From contig MNCI01037953.1 in assembly GCA_015680685.1 (NCBI GenBank), positions 1,523,678 to 1,587,677 of the forward strand: DNA of 64,000 nt, given 5' to 3'. Numbering within the stretch: position 1 is the stretch's first letter; each line of letters starts with the position of its first letter. The DNA is from Gnetum montanum (taxonomy: Eukaryota > Streptophyta > Gnetopsida > Gnetales > Gnetaceae). This document shows, in pieces, positions 35,286-46,697 of this stretch. A program made the position numbers and the translations under genes. The notes beneath the pieces are model-generated. The model ran no database searches, had not been told where the DNA came from, and saw nothing but the letters and a program-made list of their open reading frames with translations.

Positions 35286-35290
35286 ATGAC
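35286..35290. repeat. target site duplication ATGAC, right side of element B
   Basis: It exactly repeats 22204-22208 and follows the LTR end CTCATCA directly. Confidence 0.9.
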
Positions 35291-37639
35291 ATAAGGAAAT
35301 GTATAAACAATAACAATAGCTCATAGATACAAACTTAGTCTATCTACCATCATTATGGGCAATTAAAGAATTCTAGAGCATTAACCCTTATGGCACATGA
35401 AAGACATCATAATTGGAAATGTGTAACTAGTAACATAGTATAGCCATAAAAATACTAAATAGTGGGATATTCTTATCAAACAAAATAAGCAATGTTAGTT
35501 TGTTTAAAAATAATATCTAATTTACATAAATGAACCTTTAAAAGAACATCATAACAACCTTAAGTTCATAAAAGTTGACATAGGTAACCCTAAGGATTTG
35601 AAAGCATAACTACTAATGTAAAAATCAAATGTTTATAAATGTGTAATGTACATGTCTCACTAATTATAAATATGTGTATTGTAATGTATCTACTATATGA
35701 GTTTTTTCATTCTACATTGGCCTTTATGAAGTTTTTGGATGTATAAATGGATGATAAATAGTAGTTGCTAATTAATTCTAATTTTCAATGTTTAATTATT
35801 AGGTTATGTAGTGCTTGCCTATTACTACATAATGGGCTTTTCTACGATAGGTAGAATAGCTTAACTTCTCCTTTAGTTTGTATGTGCACTTAGCCACGAT
35901 AGAAACATAAGTTTCCATTCAACAAAAAAAAAAGGTGGGGGGAGGGAAGGGGAAGGGGAATTGATTAGGTCACCATGGACATTGGATTAAAAAAAAATGT
36001 TAAAAAGTGGAAGGAATCCTAGGAAGGAAGTTAAATGAAAAGAGTCTACCATATATAGAAAGTATAAAGTAATATCCAAGCAGAATAAGTTAGGATGACT
36101 TATGTTGGATCCACTCAATTTTAAATGTACAACTAGTTGTAATTAGTCATCACCAATGTTATACCAATAAGTAATACTAGTTTATAATTAAAGAGCTAGT
36201 TTGTTACTTAAGTAGATTACCTCCTTTTATCTTTTAACTTGCCATTAAACTTAAACTAATAATTTTTTCAACATGGACCAAAGTAGATGTTCTTTTATAG
36301 CATTGTTGTATCTTTGAAGATTTTGGATCTGTACACAATGGAACTAGATGTCATCTATAGCTGATTTGTTCAAATAACTTACTAGCAAGATATTGTTATT
36401 CCATTGCATGGTGGAGGATTGTCCATAATTTGAGGCTAAGGATGTCTCGTAAAATGTTGATCTAATCCTTGTGCAAGTTAACTAGGTTTAATTATTCTCT
36501 ATGGTCGCATGAAGTCTTTAGGATCATTGCATTACCAAACTCAATTAAAGATCAACACATGATTGTAAGTTAACCAAGTTATCCATTTGAGAAACTTAAA
36601 TGAAATATGTCCAAGAGAAGCTTAATTTTGAAGAATACCCTTTGATCCTAGCTTTTTCCTAATATTAAACTTGCTAACTATTTTTCTACATTGATTCATT
36701 TAGGGGAGCAACCTTGTTGAACAAGTGTAACACTAGATTACAACCAATAATTATGCTTCCACTATTCAATTCAACAATAGGTTAGAGTCTGGGATTCCAA
36801 CAAAAATTAGATAAACCACAATAGCAAAAAGAAGTTCTTGGATAGAATTCATCACTAGCCTATTCTCTACAACATTCTAAAGTGATAAATTACCTTTGGT
36901 GAAAGGCTTTATGTGGACAATTTTATTTTTGTGGTTCATATTTATTCCATGGGAGTATTTTAACCGTACACAATTCTTCTTTTTTGCAAAGTACATCCAA
37001 TTTCTGTATACATAGTTATCATGGCAATGTATTGTTTCCTGAGAATACTATTTTGGAATGAAACAAAATTGGGCATGCTTTGGATGATTTTGAAATCTGA
37101 CTTCCAAAAATTGCTCAGAAATGTAGTGGAATTGCTATTTTACATGACTACCACTGTTTCCAATTGCATGGAATCAAATGCATAAAATTATTTTTAAAAT
37201 GAAAGCTAAATCCACTACACTGCACACTACCACTCTTTGCTCCTGCACTGTGCTCGTCGTTCTCGAGGCTGCATCTCTCTTACTTTACCTGACGGCATTT
37301 TACTCTAGTGGCTTACATGAATTTCTACATTCTAATTCCTACACATATCTTGTGCCTATTTTCTTTGGCACATACTGTCGCAGAAAATCCGAGCATTACA
37401 GAAACTAAGAAACTGTTGGATTGCAGTAGGGTTTCACTCACCTTGCTCGTCATTGTCGATGGTGTTTTCAAAATCTACGCTTCTTTGCAGCAACCTTAAA
37501 TTTTGTCCTTGTTCTTCCCTACCTTGTGATGCTCTGCGGCCTTCTGCAACGTTGATGCTTTTGTGCCCTTCTGCGATCTTCATTCTCTTCACGAATGGTA
37601 TAAATGAGAGTAAACTCTTCGTGGTGATTTTTATTTTTT
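35291..37639. other. intergenic region, no supported gene
   Basis: AT-rich. It contains a purine tract at about 35926-35960 (A-run, then GGTGGGGGGAGGGAAGGGG). Open frames at 37178-37499 overlap in several frames and carry no motif. No LTR ends or PBS were seen. Confidence 0.55.
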
Positions 37640-38035
37640 ACTCTTTCGCCCGCGATGCCAGCTTATGCGAGTCACAGTTTAATGAACAATGCAAGCCACA
37701 AATAAATCACTACTCGCAGTTTAATTTTGAAGCTATGTGTAGAATTAGCAGGCACTGTTAAACTCAATACTACGAGCTGCATAACCTCGCATAGCTACTA
37801 TGCAAGATTGTACGACCCATAAGTCATCACAGTTTAAAACCAAAGCTACGAGAAGTAGCATCAAACCCTGTCAAAGAGTGGTTTCTGTCGAACCAAAAAC
37901 TGTGGCCCGCATGATAACGCAGTGAAGGCATGCGACTAAATGCGATATTCTGTGAGCCGCATGTCATAACAAAGTGTGCAATACTGCGAGACACAGGTTC
38001 ACCAAATTCACTGAATGCGAGGGAATGCAATTAAA
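37640..38035. repeat. GC-richer degenerate repeat block (CGCATGTCATAAC motif)
   Basis: Repeated variants of TGCGAGNC / GCCGCATGTCATAACA / TGCGATATTCTG occur at intervals of a few tens of bases. The motif CGCATGTCATAAC resembles CCACATGTCATCGC at about 7232 and CTGCATGTCATTGC at about 19511, so this is a dispersed relative of those blocks. Confidence 0.5.
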
Positions 38036-38529
38036 AATGTTTTGTAGTTTTCAAAACCTAGGGAATTACAGGGCGACCGAGTCTGATTAAGATTTAATCG
38101 AGTACTGAAATTTGCTCAAGTGTCATAAAAGATGACTGTCATAATTGAACTAAAAATAAAGTCCAAAATAATGAAACTAGAACTTCTTAAATCACTTATC
38201 ATTGCCACATGGAATTAAACTCCTCTTAAAGAATATGTGGAATTGCAATGCATAGTATTTCTTTTTGAAGATTGTGATAAGATATGTCGTTTGCTTTACC
38301 AACAAAAGACCCAATTGAAATATACCATAATCAAATATGCAACATATATACAACTTGAAGCCTTGCAATAACCTCTTAAGACATAGAGAACATACATGAT
38401 TTCTTAACTGATACATGCTATTTAGTAATTTATAACTAATACATGATCTCTTCCAATCATAGTTTCTTGTCCATTGATGTAAAATATAAGACACATTCAT
38501 TAGAATGTCATCAAAGGATCTACTGGTTC

Positions 38530-41500
38530 AAGGTAGGTTGGGGATCAGAGGACTATCCCTCTTTCTCTTGGCTTCCTTCACTCCAATATGCAAGCAAAAT
38601 GAAATAGATTAAAATAAACTAAACACAATGTACATTATCTTAAGAACCATAGTTAACCAATGAAATACTATTGTTACCTTCTTTAAAAAGTTTTCATGCA
38701 CAATTATGACTAGAAAGCTTTTATGTAGTATGTTTGGAAGGACTATTCTAGCTAGACAATCTTTTTTCGCTTACCAATCCATTTGGGTTACTTGAAAATA
38801 AAAACTTTGATTCAAATAACTCCACATGTCTTTCTATTTCTAAGTCCTCTCCTTGTTTGTGGGGAATTTTGTCAAGGTCTTTTTGAGCTTAGGAATTTTA
38901 GTTTTCCACTATGCATCTACATTATCTTTTTCCTACTCCATTTGTTGATTTGTATTGTCCACCATGTCCACCTCATTGGTGATAGATGTCTGGCTAGTTG
39001 ATCCCAATGTCTCTGGTGTCATTCCAAGCTTTGAAGCATCTTCTTAGCTAGGGAAAGAATTTAGTTCCACAGGCACACGCAAATCATTAAACTCATCTTG
39101 GAGTAAGAGCTTGAATGCATTGACAAGACCCTTCAACTAAATAAGAAATTTCATTAAGTGCTTGCAAAAGTGACCAAGGCAAGACCATTTACACTCACAA
39201 GATATACTAAAAGAAAACACCTTTGAAATCTTGTGCTAAGTGTTTAGCCTCAAACTATTCTGACTTCACACAACATATTCATCTTCCTTTTCCACAACTT
39301 GAACACAGTCAACATCAGATATTTGTAAAGCTTTTTCCCATAACTTCTTATTGAAATCTTTGTCTTTCTTATTTATCAAATATCTTGTAGCTTTAATTCT
39401 TGAATTGTTCCAGTAATATAGTTGTACCTTTGTCAAGCTCCATATAAGCCAATTGATCTACCAGTATTTCCTGTTTCTTATATCTCTTAAAATTTTCCCT
39501 TTCAAAAATCCATGATATGACTCAATAGCATCATTTGTATTGCTGTGCATGGGGAATATCACGAAAGGGTTTAGCCCACACTCCTAACAACATATGATTA
39601 AAGACAAAAATCAATAATTAAAAATTGAGCAAAGAATCTATGACTATGAATATGAACTTTTATGTAATGATTATAAGGAATAGAAACTCACTAAATTTAA
39701 CTCCATTTAACCACTACTACCTTAAGTATTTAATGAAATCTAAGTTCTCCTAAAACCTTTCAACAAATTTTTTTATTTCCACAACAACATTTACAGTAGT
39801 TTTGCATTCATTCATAATATGATTAAGATGATCACTCATTACTTTTCTCTAATTGAAATCTCTAACTTTGGTTGCCAAGTTCTTCCTCCATGCCTTCCAA
39901 ACATGCCAAATGCATAAAAAAATCCTACTTCCAAAAACTAACCTAATAAATCATTAAATTTTAGCACATGTTAAGATATCTCAAACAAAGGTAGTGTGAT
40001 TTCTAGTATGCTTTCAAATGCCTTTAAAGTAACCTCACTCCATTCATTTCTGCCTTTAAATCATCAAGCATGAAAGTATTCACTATCTAATTAGGCTCCT
40101 TAGCCTTGCCTCTTTGAAGAAACTCTAAAAGCCAATCTCTGCTGTCAATTTCCATGCACTGTGAGGATATCATCTATGTGATTAAAAGTCCATTGTAGTA
40201 TGAATCAAAAGCCAGAAATGTGTGAATATGGAATTGCAAAGACAACCACAATTTTTTAAGAAGATAATGTCTTATTCTATTATAACACCAACAATTTTTA
40301 AAATGGAATAATAGGACCCATTATTTAAACTTACACCATATTTATTGATGTTAAAAATCGAATCCATTGCAATGATACTACATTGAAATAAAGCTATCAT
40401 CTTTTTGAGCATCCCAATGATCAATGGGACACCTTTTTCTAGGTTTTCTTCCTAGTAGTAAAAGAAAAAATCAATGGTCGCTTGGTACCATAGTCGGGTA
40501 TTAATTTTATCATGCTTACTTTTTGTGTAATTGGGGGTAACATTTTTGCAAATATTGTAAATGTCCTTTTTAATAAGAAAGATATCCCTCTTTCTTAATA
40601 GCCTAAACTTCTGCCCTTCCTTAAAAAGATCTTTGATATACCTTTCATAGATCAGATCTATTGGAAATCCTTCCTTCCATAAACACACTATCTTCTAATG
40701 TACCCTAGCAGAAATATGTATGGATTGTGACTTTTTTTTATCTGTCATGGAACCTAGCAAATCATGATAGTAAACTTCTAATGTGTCAACATGATTCATT
40801 TCTTTATTTATAATACATGCAACATGTTATGCTCCTTGCATATAGCAAACTATGAAATGACATTGACAACTAGTCTCTCTTCCTGTCTTATTTCTTTTTA
40901 TACCTTCCATGGGTGTTATTCCTATAGTAACATTCAGTCCATACTAGCAATGATAACTGATACAAAGAATGTATTCAAATAAGCGTCATAGTATTATAAA
41001 TTGTGAATCTTCCTATTATAAAAAATTAAAGGGTGAACACAAAACAATTGTGGATAACTTATGACATCTAGCTTGTGTAGTGGTTAGTCTCATTTCTCCA
41101 TTTTTGTTAATTTTTAGTTCTATAGAAAAATTCAATTCTACCACTCTTAATTTTTGCTAATTTTAATTGTGGATAACTTACGACATCTAGCTTGTGTAGT
41201 GTAAAGATTCAATTCTTCCTTGTGTAGTGTAAAGATTCAATTCTTCTGTTCACCATCAATGAAATCTATCACTCTTTCTTTATATATCCAAGCAAATGCA
41301 TCTTCATAGAAATACGATCATTGAATATCATATTTTGAAAAATGTCCTCTAGGTGGATCAAGTATTTCTTGTTGCCATGCTATTTCCCAAAAACCTGCAT
41401 GCTCTCGTCTTGCTCACATTCTTCAAAGATTTTACAGACTACATACCTAACATATCTATAATTGAGATATTGTTTGCAAAACTTACACAAACGTAAGATG

Positions 41501-41720
41501 TCTACAATGAGAGCAAGCACTATACCTTATTTACAAACCCTATTCTCGAGGATTAGACAACATACAATCTATCTTGTAGAGGTGCATATTCAGAGCTTTA
41601 ACATTCTCAATGAATTCTCTTCATCAGGATTGGCCTTGATTAACAATGTGAATTCTCTTGTGATGCTCTTCACTCCCTTGCCATGTTCTACATCCTCTTG
41701 GCTACTCAAGAATTGGTAAA
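38530..41720 (-). pseudogene. Mutator-like (MULE) transposase / SWIM zinc-finger relic
   Basis: The minus strand gives, in order: an N-terminal block at 40452-40688 (LLRKRDIFLIKKDIYNICKN), a transposase-like block near 39840-39910 (CIWHVWKAWRKNLATKV), NDAIESYHGFLKGKI at about 39497-39541, and a SWIM finger CECKWSCLGHFCKH at 39158-39199 with the C-x-C-xn-C-x-H pattern. This order (transposase core followed by SWIM finger) is that of MULE transposases and the host genes derived from them. Stops, often TAG, and apparent introns or insertions separate the blocks; the far 5' limit near 41720 and 3' limit near 38530 are approximate. No terminal inverted repeats were identified, so a domesticated host gene that later died is the alternative. 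Confidence 0.7.
41046..41246. repeat. short direct duplications
   Basis: AATTGTGGATAACTTATGAC and the following 17 bp at 41046-41082 recur at 41165-41201 with one change. A perfect 28-bp tandem duplication beginning CTTGTGTAGTGTAAAGATTC occupies 41191-41218 and 41219-41246. Confidence 0.85.
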
Positions 41721-41999
41721 AATGAAGGGGTAAAGTGTTTCCAATGGTTTTTATTTTTTACCTCATACCACACATTGTGATCTTATGTGTGTTTCATAAC
41801 TACGTTACATTTTTAAATAAGATTGCAAATTGCAAATAAAACTACGAATCACAGTTCTGTTCATAAGGTATGACTTTATGCATGTAGCAGCAATACACAC
41901 TCTCCATTAACAATTTCATGTTATCACAATTCTGCAAGCCACATATAAAAATGTCAACCATACCCACTTGGTCATAATTTGAAGATACCTCCAAAAATT

Positions 42000-43920
42000 A
42001 CAATAGACTGCAACTAGCAATGCTATGTACTGGCCACTAGAAGCTCCGAAACTTGCTGGAAGCAAAGTTTATTTGGTAGATTTGGTTACCAGACAATACC
42101 TCCCATTCCAAATGCCAAGATAGCTAAAACTACATGGCCTATGACTTGCATTCTATTCCAAATGCCAAGATAGCTAAAACTACATGGCCTACGACTTGCA
42201 CTCCCATAGAATGGGCATTAGAAGCTTCAAAACTTCCCAAAAGCAAAATTTATGTGATAGATTTGGCTACCAAAAAGTACCTCCCCCTTTCACAATACAA
42301 GTTTACCTTAATTCCAATGGCCTGCAACTAGTAGTGTATGTCGTGCAGTGGAAACAAAAAGCTTCAACACTTTCTGAAAAAAAGCTTATTTGGTAGATTC
42401 CCCTGGAAGCTAAAGTTTGCCTTCACTATGATGGCTTGCAACTAGCATTCCCACATAGTAGGAACCATAAGCTCCAGAACTTGCTGGAAGCAAAGTTTAT
42501 TTGGTAGATTTGGCTACGGAAGGTACCTCTACTTTTGAGAGCCAAGTTTGCCTTCACTGCGATGAACTATGATTAGCAATGCTGCGCAATGGTCACCAAA
42601 AGCTCTAGAACTTGCCAAAAGCAAAGTCTATTTCGTAGATCAGACTATAAGAAGGTACCTCCCCTTTCAAAAGCCAAGTTTACCTTAACTACAATGGCCT
42701 ACGAATAGCAATGCCGCAGTGGTTATCAGAAGCTTCAAAACTTGTCAAAAGCAAAGTTTATTTGATAGATTTCGCATCCAAGGTACCTCCCTGACCTGCA
42801 ACTAGCAATCCTATCGAATGGAAACTAGAAGCTCTAGAAAGCAAAATTTATTTGGTACATTTTGACTACCAAAAGATGCCTCCCCTTCTAGAAAGCCAAG
42901 TTTGGTACCTCCCCTTCTAGAAGCCAAGTTTGCCTTCACAACTAGTTGTGGCCAACAAAAGCTCCAAAACTTACCCAAAGCAAAGTTTATTTGATAGATA
43001 GAAAACAAAGTTTGCTTTCACTATGATGACCTGCAACTAGCACTCACTCTCACGCAATGGGAACCAGAAGCCCTAGAACTTCATGGAGCCAAAATAATCA
43101 TGGACACATGGAGACTTTCTAGAAAGGAAATTTTGGTTAGAATTTTCAACCACCAAAAGGCACATAACCTTTTGGCAATCAACTTCATATGGACTATGAC
43201 CAACTACACGCAGCACCCTGTCCAACTACAAGCAGCACCCTCTCACAATTCACAATGGATGGCATCTAGGGCTTTCAAAAGGCAAAAAATGGTTGGACTG
43301 CAACTGACTACAAACAACAATGTTCTGCAGTCCACAACAGAAGGGGCATTCAAGCCTTGTTGAAGGCAAAAAATGATTTTAATTCGCAACCATCGAAAGG
43401 CACACTCTTCCAAAAGGTTGCTCCACACCAGAAGGCATTCAAAACCTTCTTAAAAACAAAAAAATGATTTGAATTTGCAACCATCGAAAAGCACATACCC
43501 TTCTAGAAGGTTGCTTCAATCTTCCGGTCTGCAGTATTCCGCAGTACACACCCAAAGAAATTTTTACTTCCAATAGGCAAAAAACGGTTGAAAAATTTGA
43601 CCATTGAAAGGCACGTACCATTCCGGAAACCTGCTTTTCCGTGAACTGCAGGCCACTGCGATCAGCACACGCAGTTCACACCAAAAAAGCATCCAAGGCT
43701 TCTGACAGGCAAAAAATGGTTGAAAATTTTTCAACTACCGAGCCTGACATGAAGCCAATGCCTATTACTGCAAATAACAGTGTTCCGCAGTGACCACTAG
43801 AAGGCATTCAACCCTAGGAAAGCAAAATATGGTTAAATTTTGCAATCACCAGAAAGCACATACCTTTACAAAAATCTACTTTGATGTAAACTGCGGACCA
43901 CTGCAATCCCGCACTGCCTA
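42000..43920. repeat. degenerate ~130-bp tandem repeat array
   Basis: From 42060 to 43010 a unit with AGAAGCTC[C/T]AGAACTTGC, GCAAAGTTTATTTGGTAGAT, GGCTACCA, GTACCTCCCC, CAAGTTTGCCTTCACT and GGCCTGCAACTAGCAATGC recurs about eight times at spacings near 90-180 bp, most often close to 130. A 46-bp piece starting ATTCCAAATGCCAAGATAGC is duplicated inside one unit (42105-42150 and 42155-42200, one mismatch). From about 43100 to 43920 the units change to a related, longer form with GGCAAAAAATGGTTGAA, GCAACCATCGAAAGGCACA and CTGCGATCAGCACACGCAGT-like blocks. The many short open frames across it are by-products. Confidence 0.85.
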
Positions 43921-44169
43921 GCTCACTATCATCATGGTCAACATATGGCTCATTGCAGGTCCCAGGTTTTCTGGGACACAGTTGAGTGCAACCTTGAGAG
44001 AATCACAATCTACATGGTCGATAACATGAGTATACATGGACATCAACTTTAAACACATCACATGCATATACATCGACATCAACTTCATCAACTTGGAACA
44101 CATCATTTTCATCCATGACTCATTCATTATCAACGCACTTTGACTACCGAAAGAACAACCATAACCATG

Positions 44170-44355
44170 TCAGTGGGATTTGCAGAGTCGACGTTTTGTG
44201 CCTCTGTCAGAGAGAATAAGAAAGCCTCCAGATAAAACCTGGGTAGCAAGGAATATAGGTAGAAACAGCAATAAAAGCAGGGCCACTACAGAAGCGAAAG
44301 AGTAGCCTCCCATATGGGCTGTTACAGTTTGTTCAATCGGATCTATGCAACGCAA
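44170..44355 (-). CDS. possible small membrane or secreted peptide
   Basis: A 61-codon minus-strand frame; from the inner Met (ATG 44313-44311) it is a 47-residue peptide beginning MGGYSFASVVALLLLLFLP, so it has one strong hydrophobic segment, then a basic tail ending KRRLCKSH. It lies about 700 bp downstream of the EF1-alpha stop on the same strand, beyond the likely 3' end of that gene. I do not recognise a family. It could be a real short peptide, an exon of a larger gene, or chance. Confidence 0.25.
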   Translation of the reverse strand: MRCIDPIEQTVTAHMGGYSFASVVALLLLLFLPIFLATQVLSGGFLILSDRGTKRRLCKSH

Positions 44356-44359
44356 AAGT

Positions 44360-45077
44360 TGAAGCTCAAAAGCAAATTATAGATGATTATTGATAACAGA
44401 AACAAAAGGAACAGGCACCCAACCGGGACGTTCAATATATAACAGCCAAAACATCGGTAAGCCGAGTATGAAAAAACATGTTATAATCAAACAATAGCCA
44501 GCCAGATATTCTAAGTAGTCAAATAAACGAAGCCAAATAGATACAAGGCATTACAACCCAGCGGTGGTAACATCCAAAAACTGTTAGATGACGCATAGCA
44601 AGAATTGAAGACGCAAAAAATCGAACAATAAATTTTAACAGCGGCCAAACATGGAAATCAAAATTACAACCTATCTTATCACAAGCAACACATATAATCC
44701 GCCAAACAAAACCTCATAAACATTGAAAAACGTCAATTGAATCTCATTGTTATGCATAGGAAATGAAAGACCAACATTCTTCAAATTGCAATGAAACTTG
44801 CAATTCCGACACCTCAGAACTTATCTAAATAATACACGTTTCTAATAAACCATAAAAACAACCCTTCCCCAGAGACTTATGACGGAAAGACTAAAACGAA
44901 ATCCCTAACCCAAAACACTGAGCGAGTTCCAGACAACAAACATGGCACATGCCACCGTCTGTCAAGGACCCACGTTTGCATACGCCTAGAAACCAGACAC
45001 CGGACAAACAGAGCACGGGAACATCTATGAGAGATATGCACCAAGTTGCCAAATCCCTCATCCTTAATCACTAACTT
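44360..45077 (-). other. 3' untranslated and downstream region of the EF1-alpha gene
   Basis: Follows the EF1-alpha stop codon. The first ~200 bp are GC-richer and probably 3' UTR; the rest is AT-rich. I could not place a polyadenylation signal with confidence. The frame 44877-45071 lies in the UTR and is not called. Confidence 0.5.
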
Positions 45078-46691
45078 TCATTTCTTCTTGGCAGCAGCCT
45101 TGGTAACCTTGGCTCCAGTGGGCTCCTTCTTCTCAACAGCCTTGATAACTCCGACAGCCACGGTCTGACGCATGTCCCTCACAGCAAAACGACCCAGAGG
45201 AGGATAATCAGAGAAGGTCTCCACCACCATGGGCTTGGTGGGAATCATCTTGATAAAACCTGCGTCACCATTCTTCAGGAACTTGGGCTCCTTCTCGAGC
45301 TCCTTACCAGAACGCCTGTCAACCTTGGTCAGAATTTCGGCGAACTTCACAGCAATGTGGGAAGTGTGGCAGTCCAGCACAGGGGCATAGCCATTGCCGA
45401 TCTGGCCAGGGTGGTTCATGATAATGACCTGAGATGTGAAGTTTGCGGCTTCCTTTGCAGGGTCGTTCTTGGAGTCGGAGGCAACAAAACCACGCTTCAG
45501 ATCCTTAACTGCAACGTTCTTAACGTTGAAACCAACATTGTCTCCTGGCAGAGCCTCCTGCAGAGCTTCATGGTGCATCTCAACAGACTTAACTTCAGTT
45601 GTCAGTCCAGTTGGTCCAAAGGTCACCAGCGCACCAGGCTTCAGAACACCAGTTTCAACACGACCGACTGGGACAGTTCCAATGCCTCCAATCTTGTAAA
45701 CATCCTGAAGTGGCAGACGCAGGGGCTTGTCCGAGGGCCTCTTCGGTTCATGAATCTGATCCAGAGCTTCAAGGAGAGTTGGCCCCTTGTACCAGTCCAG
45801 GTTAGTGGATCTCTCAATCATGTTGTCACCTTCGAAACCAGAGATGGGAACGAAGGGAATTTTGTCAGGGTTGTATCCAACCTTCTTCATGTAGGACGAG
45901 ACTTCCTTAACAATTTCATCGTAACGGGCCTTGGAATACTTGGGTGTAGTGGCATCCATCTGAAACAGATAAAACATGATTTCATAACATAGATAAGAAC
46001 AAATAGTAGAGGAATAACGACGAAAACCAAATTTAAGGTACATAAAAAATCATAGGTATATATAGACCTTGTTGCAACAGCAAATCATCTGCCTTACACC
46101 CAGGGTAAAAGCCAACAGAGCGTGCTCTCTGGTCTGTCCATCCTTGGAAATACCAGCCTCGAAACCTCCAGTGGTAGAATCGATAATCAGAACAGCACAG
46201 TCAGCCTGCTCGGAAATACAACCATAAGCAGATATAAGCTAACGTAAATATACGGAAATCTAGCTATCAACATTATAACATTCAAAAATGTGGGTAATCA
46301 AAAACCGAAACCACTTACATCATCACAACCCACATTAATATTTAATAATAACCAGAATATAACTAACCTGAGAGGTTCCAGTAATCATGTTCTTAATAAA
46401 GTCACGGTGTCCAGGAGCATCAATAACGGTGCAATAGTACTTGTTGGTTTCGAATTTCCAAAGGGCAATGTCGATGGTAATACCACGTTCACGCTCAGCC
46501 TTGAGCTTGTCGAGCACCCAAGCATACTTAAATGACCTCTTGTTCATTTCAGCAGCTTCCTTCTCGAAACGCTCGATCACACGCTTGTCAATACCTCCAA
46601 GCTTGTAGATCAAGTGACCGGTGGTTGTCGATTTTCCAGAATCGACGTGGCCAATGACCACAATGTTGATGTGCGTCTTCTCCTTACCCAT
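45078..46691 (-). CDS. EF1A: translation elongation factor 1-alpha (eEF1A), three coding exons
   Basis: eEF1A is the GTPase that delivers aminoacyl-tRNA to the ribosome in the cytosol. Coding exons on the minus strand are 46368-46691 (108 codons), 46068-46205 (46 codons) and 45078-45959 (293 codons plus TGA), giving 447 residues, the normal plant length. Splice sites are canonical: donors at 46367 (CAG|GTTAGT) and 46067 (AAG|GTCTAT), acceptors ending at 46206 and 45960; both introns are phase 0. The G1 loop is GHVDSGKS (residues 14-21), G3 is DAPGH (91-95), and G4 NKMD (153-156) is split by the second intron between NK and MD. Domains II and III follow without a break, ending in the Lys-rich tail [11 protein letters not shown]. 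No stop or frameshift is seen. The start ATG at 46691 is preceded by GGAGCC just after the leader intron's acceptor. The base composition is distinctly richer in GC than the surroundings. Very likely functional. Confidence 0.97.
45960..46067 (-). other. EF1-alpha intron 3 (second coding intron)
   Basis: 108 bp, GT...AG, AT-rich, between the codons for NK and MD of the GTPase G4 motif. The minus-strand frame can be read for about 28 codons into the intron before a stop, which is why a naive open frame looks longer than the exon. Confidence 0.93.
46206..46367 (-). other. EF1-alpha intron 2 (first coding intron)
   Basis: 162 bp, donor CAG|GTTAGT, acceptor GAGCAG|GCTGAC, phase 0, between Gln108 and Ala109. 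Confidence 0.93.
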
Positions 46692-46697
46692 GGCTCC

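Noticed and set aside
42000-43920. CRISPR-like array
   Set aside because: Repeats are long (~130 bp), diverged and without constant spacers, and the DNA is from a plant nucleus.
45357-45992. 211-codon open frame on the plus strand opposite the last EF1-alpha exon
   Set aside because: It is antisense to a strongly conserved coding exon; its openness follows from the biased codon use of EF1-alpha, and it has no independent support.
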